From assembly GCA_003024785.1 (NCBI GenBank), contig PUQB01000083.1, positions 282,527-346,526 on the forward strand: a DNA stretch of 64,000 nucleotides, written 5' to 3'. Shown here in pieces: positions 11,944 through 24,400 of this stretch. Position numbers and translations under genes: made by a program. The DNA is from Selaginella tamariscina (taxonomy: Eukaryota; Streptophyta; Lycopodiopsida; Selaginellales; Selaginellaceae). Within the stretch, counting starts at the first letter, position 1. The number at the start of each line of letters is the position of its first letter. A model generated the notes under the pieces. The model was not told the origin of the DNA. It saw only the letters and a program-made list of their open reading frames with translations, and searched no databases.

Positions 11944-12449
11944 TGTTACGACCCGATATAGGATACAGGATTTCGGAGACAGAATATGGGTTACAGGATA
12001 TGCCTGCAGGATATTCCTACAGGATATGCCTAAGGATAAGAAACATGTGGACTCGTCTTAGCCTCTGCATGCATGCAGCCACTTTTAAATGCATGCAACC
12101 ACTTTTAGCACTCATGCCTAGATTAGCTCTTGGAGTTGTGAGCATAAAAGCTTCGACCTAATTGTTGTACAATCAGTTATTATCAACACCAATCTTTTTA
12201 TGATCAATCTTGTTTTGTCTTGTTCTTGTCTTGTCTTGCTCCTTGCCTCCTACTCTTGTCCTATTCCTGAATCCTGTCCTGTTCCTGTCTTGCTCCTGGA
12301 TCCTATCTTGCGCCTTTTTGTCCTGCTCTTGGATCCTGTCATGTGTCTTGTCTTACTCCTGAGTTCCTAGTTCCTGTCCTGCTCTTGAGTCAAGCCTTCC
12401 TATTCTTGGAATCCTGCTCTCTCATTTGTTCCTGGATCGTGGCTTGACA
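11944..12449 (+). repeat. Element 2 3' LTR
   Basis: It runs from TGTTACGACCCG to GGCTTGACA and matches 6978-7480 with scattered substitutions, including a changed second position relative to TGTCA and cagttattatcaa in place of cagttactatcaa. It retains the RY block and TATA-like box. The differences between the two LTRs show the insertion is not recent. Confidence 0.85.
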
Positions 12450-12454
12450 ACACC

Positions 12455-12790
12455 TTTGCTCCTTGCAACCGATTGAGAAGTTCCGGGATCAATGGCAATG
12501 GGTACTGGTTTCGAATGGTGACTTGATTCAAACCCCTATAGTCCACAACCAAACAAACTCTCATCTTTCTTCTTGACAAAGAAGATAGGTGTTCATGTAG
12601 GGGACTTTGAGTGATAAATGAAGCTGGATGCCAAGTTGTTCTCGATGTATTGACGAAGAACCTCCAATTCTATAGGTGATAATACATAAATCGGTCTGAA
12701 CGGTGGAGTCTTTCCTTCCGCAAGATTGATAAGACAGTTGTAGGACATGTGAACAAGAAGAACTACAGCCTTATGCTTGTTAAAAACGTC
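12455..12790 (-). pseudogene. Element 1 reverse transcriptase, N-terminal part
   Basis: This is the 5' portion of element 1's reverse transcriptase on the minus strand, separated from its 3' portion (below 6978) by element 2. It holds the region before the first catalytic aspartate, with the family words for the kkdg/vvdyr segment and the PIY/LSPxELEVL region. Stops and small indels interrupt it. Confidence 0.75.
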
Positions 12791-14695
12791 TTGAAAGGAG
12801 TGATATTTGGATGGTAATGAAGAAGGAGGAGAAGGAGAAGGAGAAGGAAATTGAAAAAAGGAGAGTCAGATACAGGAAGTTAGAAGAGGACTTAGGAGTT
12901 ACTTGAAAAGCAAAAAGATGAAAAAGCAGGATCAATGGCAAGTTCATGCATAGTAGTGGTAAGAACTTAGAGAGGAAAAGGAGGGAGCTGTGACTGAAAA
13001 AGAGAAAAGATCTTGGGGGGTGGAACAGAAGCAGAGTAACAAAAAGAGGCAAAATTGGGGAAAACCTTTGCAGATGTTGACAAGTGTAAAGGATAGAAGA
13101 ATCCTGTACAGAAGTCTGTGGATGCATAGGAATGAGGAGAGCATGCGAGTGTGTTGACGAACCAATAAGAGGTGGATCCTATTGAGGAGGAACCTTCGAC
13201 ACTGATACAGGAGTGGAGAGAACTTGTGGATGTGTTGACAGACTAATAGGAGGTGAAGACACTAAGGATGTATCTGCATGCAGTAAGGTATAAGATTGAT
13301 CCTGGCTGCCGGAGAGGAAAACGTGAGCGTCCTAGACCTCCAATCAATCTTGAGGATTTACAACCACGAACCATGGCATGCCAAAACAATAGGAGTTGAC
13401 CGAGTCTTGATCAAGTTAAAGGAAATTTAACAGTTGAATGCGCCATGACTACAGGAGAGAGGTGTGGTAACATGGGTAACTGTGCCAGAAGCAATCAGAC
13501 GACATCTACAACCTTTACAGAACTGCACACTTCAACTTCACCACTGAATGCCATGCTGAGTTGCAAAAGTGTTATCTATGAAGCATGCATTTGCACCAAT
13601 GTCTAACAGGGCAAACTCCTTGAGCTCTCGATTATTAAGGCGAATATGTACAGGAAACTTGAGTGATGGAATGGTATGAGCAGCACCAATGGAGCCTGCA
13701 CCTACGTCCAAATTTGCAGCTCCTAAACAAAGTGGACATTAAAATTTTCTGACTGAACTTTAGCTTCAACTTCACGCGTCTTGAACTTCCTGGCTTTAAT
13801 AGGACATTCCGCCACCTTGTGTCTTGCTTCACACCACAATATAAGCATAGGTTCTCACTATGATGACGATGCTTCTCAGCAGTGGAAAGTTGTGCCACGC
13901 TTGTATTTCTCAACCTCCATAGGAACTATTCCAAAATGTGTGCAGGAACATGTACTATGGCTGCAGGATTGGCTTGCAGGAACTGTTGACGAGATTTTTC
14001 CTAACGACGCTCGAATAAACGGTTGTCGTAGCGAACGGTAGTTGCATGATCTCCGCTAATGTTTAAGCATCCGGTAACGTAAGGAGAAGGTCTTCACGTT
14101 ATCCTTCAACCCAAAACGGAAATGTTCAGTCATGCAGTCTCGTCCCATGGAATGTTCGTGGCAAAGTTGCTAAAATTTGGATGCATAGATGGAAGCTGGA
14201 CGAATCCTTGTGTAAGCTTGCGTAACTTCGTGTATGCGGAACGGTATTTATCGGGATTTCCAAAACAGGCTTCAAAGGCAGCCACGAACCTTCAAAGTCT
14301 TTCATCAATGGGTCGTCACGCTCCAGCAAAGGGCCAACCCAAGCCCATGGAGATCAACTAGTAAGGATGCCAAAAGACCAACCTTTTGTGCATCAGTCGA
14401 GTAGCGGCGTGGTTGCATGCGGATTAAGAGCCGAATCTGATTCAGGAAACCTTGGAAATCGGCACGATTACCATTGAACTTTTCTAACATGCTGATCTTA
14501 GCTCCGAAGAAGAGTTCGATAAAGAGGAAACCACAAATGCTTGAAAGAGAGCATGTGCAACAGCCTTGGAGGATGCATCAGCAGCTGCATGCGCGCGTTG
14601 GTGGAACCTTGCAGATCTGTGACCACTTGGCGTAAAGTGGCCAGTTCATGAAGCAACATTTGGTGCTTGCGTTGAAATTACTCAAAATCGGCCAT
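12790..14695 (-). pseudogene. Element 1 gag, protease and linker
   Basis: On the minus strand the gag ATG is at 14695, matching the MADFE start of element 2. The zinc knuckle pattern CLYCG lies near 13830-13850 but is disrupted. The protease region is about 13640-13330, with LLDIGAN-like sequence near 13600. The proline/serine-rich linker follows to about 12790. Multiple frameshifts are present throughout. Confidence 0.75.
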
Positions 14696-14791
14696 GATCT
14701 ATGAAAGAAAAAATGAGGAAAATAAAGGAAAAGAATTAAGGAAAAAAAAAAACTAAAAATCGGAAAGCTATGAAATCAATTACTATCAAAT

Positions 14792-15315
14792 TGTCAAGCC
14801 AAAATCCAAGAACAAAGAAGTTTGACTCAGGAACAGGACAAGGATTAGGAGCAGGACAGGAACTAAGAACCAAGCCACGATCCAAGAGCAAGAAGGCTTG
14901 ACTTAGGAGCAAGACAAGGACTAGGAACAAGATAGAGTATGACAAGAACTAAGAACAAGACAAGAGCAAGAGGCAAGGAGCAAGACAAGAACAAGACAAG
15001 AACAAGGAACAAAAATGATTGTAGAAATACTGGTGTTAATAGTAACTGATTGTACAACAATTAGGTCGGAGCTTTTATGCTCACAACTCCAAGAGCTAAT
15101 CTGGTCATGAGCCTAATCTAGTCATGAGTTAAAAATGGTGACCCTTATCTAGGCATATCCTATAGCATATCATGTAGGAATATCCTGTAGGTATATCTTA
15201 TAGGAATATCCTGTAAGAATATCTTATAAGCATATTATATATCCCGTATCTTGTATCCTGTATCTAGAATCCTGCATCCTGTATCGGGTCATGACACCTG
15301 TATCAGGTTGTGACA
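14792..15315 (-). repeat. Element 1 LTR (5' LTR in element sense)
   Basis: It begins TGTCAAGCCAAAATCC and ends GGTTGTGACA, followed by the TSD ctcac. The self-priming segment has decayed here: the LTR has ttaatagtaactg (near 15035) and the primer site reads caattactatcaa (14778-14790 on the plus strand). A 13-bp atatcctgtagg-type array lies at about 15150-15280. Confidence 0.85.
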
Positions 15316-15320
15316 CTCAC

Positions 15321-16992
15321 TAGGTTAAGAATTTGTTAATTGATAAATTATTATTAAATAATTAAGTCCACCAACAATAGACATATGTACTAGTTATTAC
15401 TATATATTTTAAAATGTAACTTGATATATACTACTATTTGTACATAAACTACTCTATTATATGATACTCACACTTAAGTATTAGTAAATGTCTACACATA
15501 ACACATAAGAGAGATAACATAAATGTTCCATAGAGAGAATGACATGCATTTTCTAATGTGTTGTTGAAAAGTGCATAGTCAAATATATACTTATATATAT
15601 GCCTCATATGTATATACATATACAAAGAGAAACTTATATATATAATACATACACATGCTTGTAAAACACACACATTACATGATATATTTGAATTTAACTT
15701 CTATATGTTTGTATCACTAAAGATATTAATAATAAGATTTGAAGAGTTATAACACACACATGCTAATTCATGTATACATGTATGTATATTTACTTGTGTG
15801 TTATGCTTTTACATAGACACCACGTACACACACATATACATATGTTTGTATATATATAGGTATGTGTAAAAATAGATACATCATAACCACACAATAGTTA
15901 CAAAAATGCATATATAGATCACATCGACACCTCTCTACACACAAATACAAGTATTTATAATTAAATAAATTTCATAAATTTTCATATATATATTCAGATA
16001 AATCTTATACCATATTACATTCATTTTTTCTACTAAATTATATATTATTTCTTATTAGTTTATATTTCGTAATAAAAATCATATTAAATGACTGGTTTTT
16101 AAAGTGGTTAATTCGAAGAACAATTATTTTATTTTTTGATGTGGTTTTTTCCACTAAAGCCACGTCTTTACGAGGTCTTATGTCCAAGGTTCAGAGGATA
16201 ATCGCTTTTAAGGAACTTAATGTGAAACCCTAACTCTTTATACTTGATATTTTATAATAAAATGGCCCATGTGTTCAGAGATGATGCATAAACATAACTC
16301 ATAACCTTCTGACTTAAAAATGGTGTATGGCCCTAATGAAGTTTAAATTTATAACATAAAGATGGTGTATCGAATTTAAACTTGCAACCTTTTAAGTTTG
16401 ATAAGATTATATATGTGTGTGTTCTTTTGTGAGTTAACCAATTGGTTAAGCGCCTCGTTAAGACATGCAGCATCAAATTCATATATATGTGTGTGTGTGT
16501 GTGTAAGATTGTATACACATTACCTTCAAAAGCTTTTATACACATTCAAGTACAGACACGTGTGTATATACATGTACATATGTATATGAACACACACACA
16601 ACTGCAACATATCTTTACTTATGGTTTTTTAACATATCTTTACTTAGGGTTTTTTTTTTAATGGCCAAACGATCTTTAGAAAATTACATCATAAAGTATT
16701 ATTGAATAAACATGTTTACTTTTTTATATAAAAGAAACTCTTTTGCAATAATGAATAATACATATTTTGGATATTAAACTTGAATTATTCATCGTTGTTA
16801 TGTAAATTTATGTCTTTATTAAAAATTAACTTGAAAAAAAAATTTAAATCATGAACATGTCCTCAAACAACATTTTGTCTTTATGTTTTCAAAATTGTAT
16901 GGATTGGAACGGACTTCTGTAGAGCATTATTAGACAGCACACAAAATAGCCATCCCAATGATCACTAACAATTAATCATGGTTTTTAATTAT

Positions 16993-17045
<53 letters not shown>

Positions 17046-17270
17046 TCTTAATTCATTGTTTTTATATTGTGGCCTAATATAAAATTATAATTTCTTTATA
17101 TTTCCACTAACAAGTGACCCACATTTATTTAATTAAAAATCGTGAATTATGTTTAAAAATACTAAATATTCTTTTAAGGGTATAAACCCTATTATATGTA
17201 TGATAGCATATTCTCCTACTTTGAATTTCATTTTTTTAACAATATACATTGAGAAATCACTTTGTACGCT
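15321..17270. other. AT-rich intergenic spacer with microsatellites
   Basis: No gene is supported. The stretch has scattered (CA)n and tatatgtatg tracts, a (GT)n run at about 16487-16504 and a long (TA)n run at 16996-17042. Short open frames here consist of microsatellite translation only. Confidence 0.7.
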
Positions 17271-17313
17271 AGAGAATATAAACCCTAATGTGTGCATGAT
17301 TAGGGCGTGCGCC

Positions 17314-18318
17314 ATGGGAGGGCTGATTCCTGGGCTGCCAGATGATCTCGTGCTGGAGGGTGTGGTACCGAGGCTGCCATGGTATGTTCTCCCAGTGTGC
17401 AGGTCGATTTCCAAGTCATGGAAAGCTCGGATTGATGTGCACGATCCAGTTCTGGAGCAGAAGACAAGAGAGTTCCAGCTGCCCTTGCTAAGGGGCACAT
17501 TTCTCATCTTAACACTCGGCGCTGAAGGTCTCATTCTCATCCAAGACGAGGTAAATCCTTCTGTTTGGCACAGGCTACCTCCGCTGCCGCATCCAATCTC
17601 AGGCTCAGACAGAATAATTGCATGGTCGGGACTCGTCTATGTATGCATTAGTGCTGTTCTTTTCAAGCTCGACCTTGGTGGAGGCATATGGAAATGGAAG
17701 CGTTTTCCTGTAAGTATAGACGATTCATGGTCTAATGCATTTGCCTACAAGGGAATCATATACAAGACGAGGGCATGGGATGGGAAGACTTATCTTTACG
17801 ACATGACCACAGACAGATATGAGGAGATTAAAGAATGGGACTGCAGGAACGTTGGGGTGATCCAGAGGCCCGAGGAGGAATTATATGGTTTTCACAACGA
17901 GTCGTATCAACCGGTGAAGCTGATGTTATACGATCCTGAGGAGAAATCTTGGAGGGTGCAAGGTGAGGTACCGATGTTAGACTCTCGGCGTCGTACGAAG
18001 TACACGGTGGTTAATGGCGATTGCTTCGAGCCGTCTGTGTTGGAAGGGGTTAACATTGTTACGGATGTCTACAACCCAAAGCTTCAGTGGTACAATTCCT
18101 CACGAGGGGATTCGTGGACAGCTATTGATCACAGAAGTATGGTACCGGGGAGGATTTATGTGGTTTGGGTCGATCATGGGCTTTTACTGTGTGTTTCGTT
18201 CGAGGAAAAGCGGGGCTTCATACTGTGGAGGGGAACGATTTGTGTGGCGAGGAAGCGTGTGGTATGGTATCAGGTTTATGAACGAGCTTCTAACTTCCTT
18301 GCTACCATTATGACTTGA
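17314..18318 (+). CDS. F-box/kelch-like protein, copy 1
   Basis: This intact single-exon frame gives about 334 residues. I place the start at 17314 (gccATGgga, a good plant start context) rather than the upstream ATG at 17149, because the second copy diverges before this point and the F-box begins at once: GLPDDLVLEGVVPRLPW at about residues 5-21, then the PVCRSISKSWK helix. The rest is a kelch-like beta-propeller region with motifs such as IAWSGLVYV, FAYKGIIY and VDHGLLLCVS. F-box proteins of this type join SCF ubiquitin ligases through SKP1 and choose substrates with the kelch part; the substrate is unknown. A telo-box-like aaaccctaa lies about 30 bp upstream of the ATG. Confidence 0.85.
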   Translation: MGGLIPGLPDDLVLEGVVPRLPWYVLPVCRSISKSWKARIDVHDPVLEQKTREFQLPLLRGTFLILTLGAEGLILIQDEVNPSVWHRLPPLPHPISGSDRIIAWSGLVYVCISAVLFKLDLGGGIWKWKRFPVSIDDSWSNAFAYKGIIYKTRAWDGKTYLYDMTTDRYEEIKEWDCRNVGVIQRPEEELYGFHNESYQPVKLMLYDPEEKSWRVQGEVPMLDSRRRTKYTVVNGDCFEPSVLEGVNIVTDVYNPKLQWYNSSRGDSWTAIDHRSMVPGRIYVVWVDHGLLLCVSFEEKRGFILWRGTICVARKRVVWYQVYERASNFLATIMT

Positions 18319-18349
18319 AAGGTATGCTATGAGATGTGTGTTGTGTGTA

Positions 18350-18690
18350 TTTCTTACTTACCATGAACGTATATTTTGAGCAAAAACTGTATAGCTTTGG
18401 CATGAAAAGCTCCTGGCCAATGGAAATGTAGAACTCCTGAGGATCTCCACCTTGCACACCACGCAGGAGCGTTCACAAAACACATGAAGAAGCAGGCACT
18501 GATGTGGTACTCATGGCCCTTGTACCAGCCGTCCGATGTGAACTTGTGCAAACACATCGGACATGCCGTCTTCTTCATATCTTCTCCAAACGCTCAAGTT
18601 TAGTCTCTATAAACCCCACACTCCCCATCTTACCCTTCAAACGAGTTACACACACACACACACAACATGGCATTGTCTTATAAACTCTCT
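18350..18690 (-). pseudogene. RING-H2 last-exon relic downstream of F-box copy 1
   Basis: On the minus strand this closely matches the last exon of RING gene B (34490-34774), with its preceding intron end (actcgtttgaaggg) and 3' flank. Part of the exon is deleted (the DLRGEPL region), and further losses remove the SCGHEYH core, leaving ACPMC, FTSDGWY, then GHEYHI out of frame. No upstream exons are present. It is therefore a displaced fragment, not a gene. Confidence 0.75.
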
Positions 18691-19412
18691 CCCTCTCCCT
18701 CGGTCTATAGACATCTTTGTCTACTATCACACATAAATAATATGAATAATAGATTTGTTTTACTTGACTTCAGCCATATACGATTATAATATGTGAGATG
18801 AAGATTGAGATGTGCACGTGCATGAGCTTTATTAGAATAAACTTATTAGTGGTTTCTATGTTGGGGAATGATGTGCATCACGAACACGATGCCAGTTCCA
18901 TTATACATATACATAGAGTAGTTATCAACACACATAAACATTCCATAAGCTCCTAATCAACATAGTTCTTTGTGCCAGAAATTCAAAAATAATGGAAGGT
19001 TGAGGAATAACAATGACTAAGTGAGAAACTTATAAGATTATGAACATCTAGTAATGCAGAAGATGCACATGGGTTACAAGTCTATGAGTATAATCTTTAC
19101 ATCCATCTGCTCGATTATTTTCAATGTAGGGAACTCTGAAACAGCACTCCTCATCTCCAATGTTAACCTAGTTAAATTAGGACACTCCATATGGAAATAA
19201 TATTCAGGAGTAGAAAAGAAGAAATTAGATTTTATAAATGTTACCAAACCTGATCTCACTGATGTTTTTATACAATGTGTCAAAGTATACAATGCCTTAA
19301 TGAGGCATTTTTTAAAAGATGGACCATTGTTGGCTTACCCCTTCACTAGACACACGAGTAAGACCATTATATGAACTCAATTGAAACTGTCAAAATGAAC
19401 ATTATTAGGATA
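18691..19412. other. Intergenic spacer
   Basis: AT-rich sequence without a supportable gene, regulatory array or element boundary. Confidence 0.6.
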
Positions 19413-22400
19413 TGTTAAGATTAAACAATAAAAATAAATTTTTTATTTGCTATTGTATTTATATAGTAATTACTCCATTGTATCTATATATAATCTCGTT
19501 ATTAGACTCATGAGAAGTTGAATCGATGTGAGCTTCACCATTAGTGGAAAAGACTTGTAGAAGTCCACTCCTTCAACTTGTGAGAATCCTCTCACAACGA
19601 ATTTAACTTTGTAACACACGTCTCCATTATGTCTTGTCTTGAGCCGCTAGAGACACTTGGTCTTGATCACCTTCCTCCTAAGGGGCAGCTCCACGAGGTC
19701 CTAAGTTTGGTTCTCCATCAACAAGTTGTACTCGACTTGTTGAGTAGCACGCCATTAATCCACATTAGCTCTAGCAAGAGCTTCTTCCATGGTCTTTGGG
19801 ACAAGTGCATCTCGTCCATGACTGAAGAGGAATAAAAACTTGGACTCGTCATGCTCCTCTTCTTCCTCCATGTTGGAATCGGCAAAATAGGAAGTTGGAT
19901 CGTAGAAGGTCTCAAGAATTGGCATTGTATTTGATAAGTAACCTTAGCCTCTCTGCGAGAAGCCTGTTTAGCTACTTGTAAATCCAATTGCTCCTTGTAT
20001 TAATGCCCAGCCTTTGTGAGCACTCGCTCACAACTTAAATGTTGCGTATTGTAATGTGATCTAACACCTCTTGTGTTGAGTGGCAAGCCTCCTGCTTTGG
20101 GGGCAAGTTTGTTGCATGCTGGATCATTCTGGTCGCCACCTCCATTCTCATTGTTGGCTCCTCCAGTTCTTCCTTGGGTGATTACATGTGCCCTAACTGA
20201 AAATTTATTATCACTTTCTTCCAAGTCGTTTTCAGCTATTTCCGTTAGAGAAAACTATGGCAATGGCTAGAGATTTATTATCATGTATGTCCTAGATTCA
20301 TAAAACATGACGTCCTACTCACAATCATTTTCTGAGTCTCGAGGTTAAAAGCTTATAGCCCTTCATGGTTTCTACATATCCAACAAGCACATATCTCTAG
20401 CTAGTGCTAGGGAGTTTGTCTTGATATTTTTTTCAGTACATTTGCATAGCAAATGCTCCCAAAAATATGTAAATGCCTCACATATGGTTTTACAGCATAC
20501 CACGCTTTGGCCATTGTGCAAGTAAGTCACCATGGCAACAGCCTCACACTAAAAGGAATTTAATAAGCTTGAGTCTTTTATGAGAGTTTTGTGCTGCCTC
20601 TTGGAGTGTGCAATTCATTCCCTCTACTATACCATTCTACTGTTGTATATAAGGAATTGAGAAATGCCATTCCAGAGAAATTACAAAAATTGACAATTTT
20701 CTTAGATGGATACTCCTTGCCTTCATCACTTCTTAGCATTTTTTTTTTCTTTCCTATCTACAACTCCATTTGAGCCTTGCATTCCTTGAATTTCTCGAAG
20801 GCTTCTTATTTGAGCTGCATGAATTTTATGGTGATGATTCATGAGAAGTCATCAATGAAGGTCATGAAGTATAACGTCTTGTCTTTAGAAAGTGTGGGCA
20901 TGTTTCCAGAAACATTAGAATGAATTAGTGCTAGAATTTCCCTAGCATGATTAGTGATTATCTATGGAAAACGGAGTCAATGGTGTTTACAGCTCACAAA
21001 ACTTCATTGCACATGATGAGGTGATGCTCAAACCTTTTACCATCGCTTTTGCCGCTAGTTCTTTGACATCCTACAAGTTTGTGTGGTTGGGTCTCATTGC
21101 AATGTTGAGGTCCATTGTTTCTTCGTCCTTGCAAAGAGAGCTTTCTATGGCTGCACCACTTCAGCATTAAGTCAATAGAGACCAGCATGTCTTCTCCCAC
21201 TAGCTATTCCATTTCCATTCACGTTCGTGATTGTACACATCCTCTTTGTGAAGGTGATTTCCAAGTCACAATCGGCTATTTTCCCAACTTGATGTCGATC
21301 AACTTCCTCCACCTTGTAGGAATAATCATCACCAAGATAAATCCTCATGTGTTCTAGAACCTTTTTCAGTGTGGTGAAAAATTCCATAAGGTGTGTCATG
21401 TGTTTGTTTGCCTCAGAATCAAGGTACACGACTTCTGATGTTGTGCCAAGAGTGTTCTTTGCGACTTGGTGGATACTGGTGGCCATGAACAAGCTGCCAT
21501 GGCCGTCCACGTCCTCCTAGTCGTCATCCTCACTACTTTTTGCTTTGTTGGCAAAGCTGACTAACTTCTTCTTGCTTGTTGCCACTCTCTTTGCCTCAAC
21601 TTTTCGCACGTCCTTCGCGTTCTTGGTCTCTTTGTCCATGCAATCTCTTGCCCAGTGTCCTGGTTTCTTACAGATGTTGCAAAGATCACTCTTCTATTTC
21701 TTCTTGAACTTTTCTTGCTTCCTACTCTCGCCCTAATCATTTGTAGGTCCTAGTTTGTCTCACGCTGTGACACATCGTTTCCCCTTTCCTATGAAGAGTG
21801 CCAATTCCTTTTCATTTGAGCTTGCTTGTTCGGACTTGAGAAAGCCCTCGAACATTGGGAGATTAACTATAATCTAGCCAAAAGTGTTATTGGAACTTAA
21901 ATGATGCGACCCTATGAGTTGCGTTGACTGCTAAGTCCCTTAAGAAAACTATGATTGGCTCATCATCGTCAATTCCTTTAATTGAATGCGTCAATCTACT
22001 TGGTGATGTCTAGAAGAGTGCTAGCAAAATCACTCATGGATTATGTCTTGCCCTATTTGCGGCTGTTCAACTAGAGCTTGAGTTCCAACAATCTTGTTTG
22101 TTGGTTGTACCATGAATCAATCACACAACATCCTAGTTTTTCTTCGTCGTTTTATTGATGTCTAGGTAGCTTTTTTCTAAGGCCTCATCCTAGACCCTAA
22201 CGCCTTGTTGCTCTTTGTGTCCCACTCTTTTTTCTAATCTGCATCGACCTTTAGCCTGAGTCCGCTCTTGATCATGCTCCAATGATTCTTTTTCATGAAG
22301 TAGAATTGCATTTGAGTTTTCCATGATGCCAACACTTCCAGGGTTAAGGAAGTGCCATTTTTCTTTCAGAGTGGAAGAAGGTTCCGCTCTGATACCATGT

Positions 22401-22554
22401 TAACAAAAATAAAAGTTTATTTGTTATTGTCTCTTTACAGCAATTACTCCCTTGTACCTATATATAATTTCCTTATTAGACTCATGACATGTCAACTTAT
22501 AACAACAGTTGGACCGACCAACTCTTCGTGTGGTTGTACACAATATTCTTAACA
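19413..22554 (-). mobile_element. Ty1/copia element with internal deletion, minus strand
   Basis: The right LTR (22398-22554, TGTTAAC...CTTAACA) abuts a classical initiator-methionine tRNA primer site. The left LTR begins TGTTAAG at 19413 and matches for about 110 bp. Read on the minus strand the interior has Gag (about 22330-21640) with a CCHC knuckle, protease (YLDSEANKHMT, a changed YLDSGAS box, near 21420), integrase (HSNVSGNMPT, FIDDFS near 20900) and the first part of reverse transcriptase (to about 19570). The remaining reverse transcriptase and RNase H are absent, so the copy is a deletion derivative. No target duplication was found. Confidence 0.8.
22385..22397 (-). other. tRNA(iMet)-type primer-binding site of the copia element
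   Basis: The minus strand reads TGGTATCAGAGCG directly next to the LTR, complementary to the 3' end of plant initiator methionine tRNA. This sets the orientation of the element and contrasts with the gypsy family in this window. Confidence 0.85.
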
Positions 22555-22582
22555 CTTTTCTTGAACATATCATTGTGTCACC

Positions 22583-22703
22583 TAGTGTTATTCACTGAAA
22601 GCAAATTTGCTTTCAGATTACTGTTCATATGAAAGCAAATTTGCAAATTTACTTTCATATGAACAGTAATTTAAAGCAAATTTGCTTTCAGTGAATAACA
22701 CTA
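22583..22703. mobile_element. Foldback (MITE-like) element
   Basis: The two ends are perfect inverted copies of about 31 bp (tagtgttattcactgaaagc inwards), and the middle contains further inverted copies of gaaagcaaatttg and catatgaaag/ctttcatatg, so nearly the whole 121 bp can fold into one hairpin. There is no coding capacity. Neither a convincing target duplication nor a family name could be assigned. Confidence 0.7.
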
Positions 22704-24400
22704 TCAATGACACCTCTTGAGCATTTGTTCAGTCTTACATTTCATAAAGACAGCTTAGACAAAAGATGCACAGTCACCATATTGCATTATCTTAACTACA
22801 ATTGCGAGATGTTTATTATTTTAACTACGTTTTTAAGGTTTTGATAATACACTTCATGCAAACACATGTATTACATCATGTGTAAGGTCTTGACAATGAA
22901 TGCAAAAGAAGATTTCATTCACCACCTAGCACTCTTGAAAAAATGAGGTTATAATTAATTTTATATTCTCTTGCGCACAATTAAAAATTGAATAAATAAA
23001 AAATTATCCTTGAATATACATGTTTTCTTCTTTTAGCAATTAAAAAAAACTCTATAATGGTAATGGAAAGTGTATAATAATCTGGCCACTAAACTATTAT
23101 TCATGATTCATTAATCATTGTTATGCAAGTTGATGTTTTCTATGTCATGAATATATTCTTGACACTAAAGATGACACCTTGTAAGGAAGTCACACAATTC
23201 ACGTCAACTTGTACGGTCATGTATAAAACTATGGTACAAAATTATATGAAAGCACCTAGAGTGTGATATAATAGAGAGTGCAAAATAGCCCTCCCGTTAA
23301 GATAGATATCTTAACATTTTACAATATACATTGAGAGATATTTAATGATTCACCATAGTATATTTTATAGTTAATAAATGTTATGATTTAACTTCATCGT
23401 GTACTTATTAGTCATCAAATGATCTAATGATTTGCTTCTTTTTATGTGTCTACAATTGCACTTGTGTACCTTTACAAAGTGATATACAAAATTATTCATA
23501 ACAAACTAAGTTTTAAATTAAAAATAAATAGTTAAGGGCCATCCTTGCCTTTAACTTCTTAAGTTTTTTAAGGGATCATGGTGATTTTTTTTCACACTAA
23601 CCCTTAATTTTAACCTTAAGTAAGCACACCAATCTTTATGGTTTACCTTAAAATTAAGTTAAGAACATCCTTTTTGTTTTAAATTAAGGGCAAGTTATGC
23701 AATCCATTATATTTTTTAAAGTAATTTTTTAAAGAGGAATGTGTTCACTCTTATATTATAAACTTATGCATTAGAGTACTGAACACAAGATTAGCCTTTA
23801 GCATTAACCTGGTAGTGTAAGCATCTTATGTTGCCTTAGCTTAGCTCCCTTTGGTCTCTCAGATGATCATTGTACTCAACTAATTATCCTTTATGATGAC
23901 GTTGTTCGAGTCTCCACTTTCATGCTGTTGCCTTATAATTTGCCTTATCTTTTTTAATAAGGATACTATGGATGAGGACATATGCACTAATGGTGTTTGA
24001 TATATGTAATAATTTCACTCTCAATTTGTTATCAACGCAAAAATAACTTTTATTTCAGAAGAACAAATGCTTATTTCATGACCATCCCTGCAGTACTAAG
24101 CTCTTTATTAAATGTCTAACCTCAATATTTACAAACACAAGTTTAAATGTTATAAAATATAAAAATAATTATTTTAACCTAAGTAAGAAATCATAAAATG
24201 CTATTGCAATTGATATTTCTTATTGCCTACCAAGTACAGTCTTACAAGATCCATATGTGTTACAATTTGCTCCTAGACTATTGTGTTATAATAGGCCACC
24301 CCACCTACCACTTGGCTCACACTTGACTAACCCAAGGTGTTATCCTAGGTTTCTAGGAGCATATGAACACACTTTACTTTTAGGATTTAAGCAATTTATA
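22704..24400. other. AT-rich intergenic spacer
   Basis: I see no gene or clear element boundary in this stretch. Confidence 0.6.

Larger units (their letters stand above)
6978..12449 (+). mobile_element. Element 2: nested Ty3/gypsy chromovirus, plus strand
   Basis: This 5.47-kb element of the same family as element 1 lies in opposite orientation inside element 1's reverse transcriptase. It has LTRs at 6978-7480 and 11944-12449 and a perfect TSD acacc. Between them, on the plus strand, are gag, protease, a proline/serine-rich linker, reverse transcriptase, the integrase C-terminus and a chromodomain. About 1.4 kb of pol (RNase H and most of integrase) is missing and an inverted LTR fragment sits in its place (10364-11164). 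Frames are broken, so it cannot move by itself. Confidence 0.9.
3891..15315 (-). mobile_element. Element 1: Ty3/gypsy chromovirus, minus strand, interrupted
   Basis: This is an LTR retrotransposon with TG...CA termini, a 5-bp TSD (ctcac) and LTRs at 3891-4334 and 14792-15315. Read on the minus strand it runs LTR, gag, protease, reverse transcriptase, RNase H, integrase, chromodomain, LTR, the order of a Ty3/gypsy chromovirus. A same-family element (6978-12449) splits the reverse transcriptase; without it and its TSD the element is about 5.95 kb. All frames are broken by stops and indels, and the YLDD catalytic motif of the reverse transcriptase has been deleted near 6770. It is not autonomous. 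Confidence 0.9.

Noticed and set aside
17149..17313. Upstream ATG extending the F-box frame by 55 codons
   Set aside because: The extension is AT-rich, lacks similarity in the second copy, and the ATG at 17314 has the better context and is shared by both copies.
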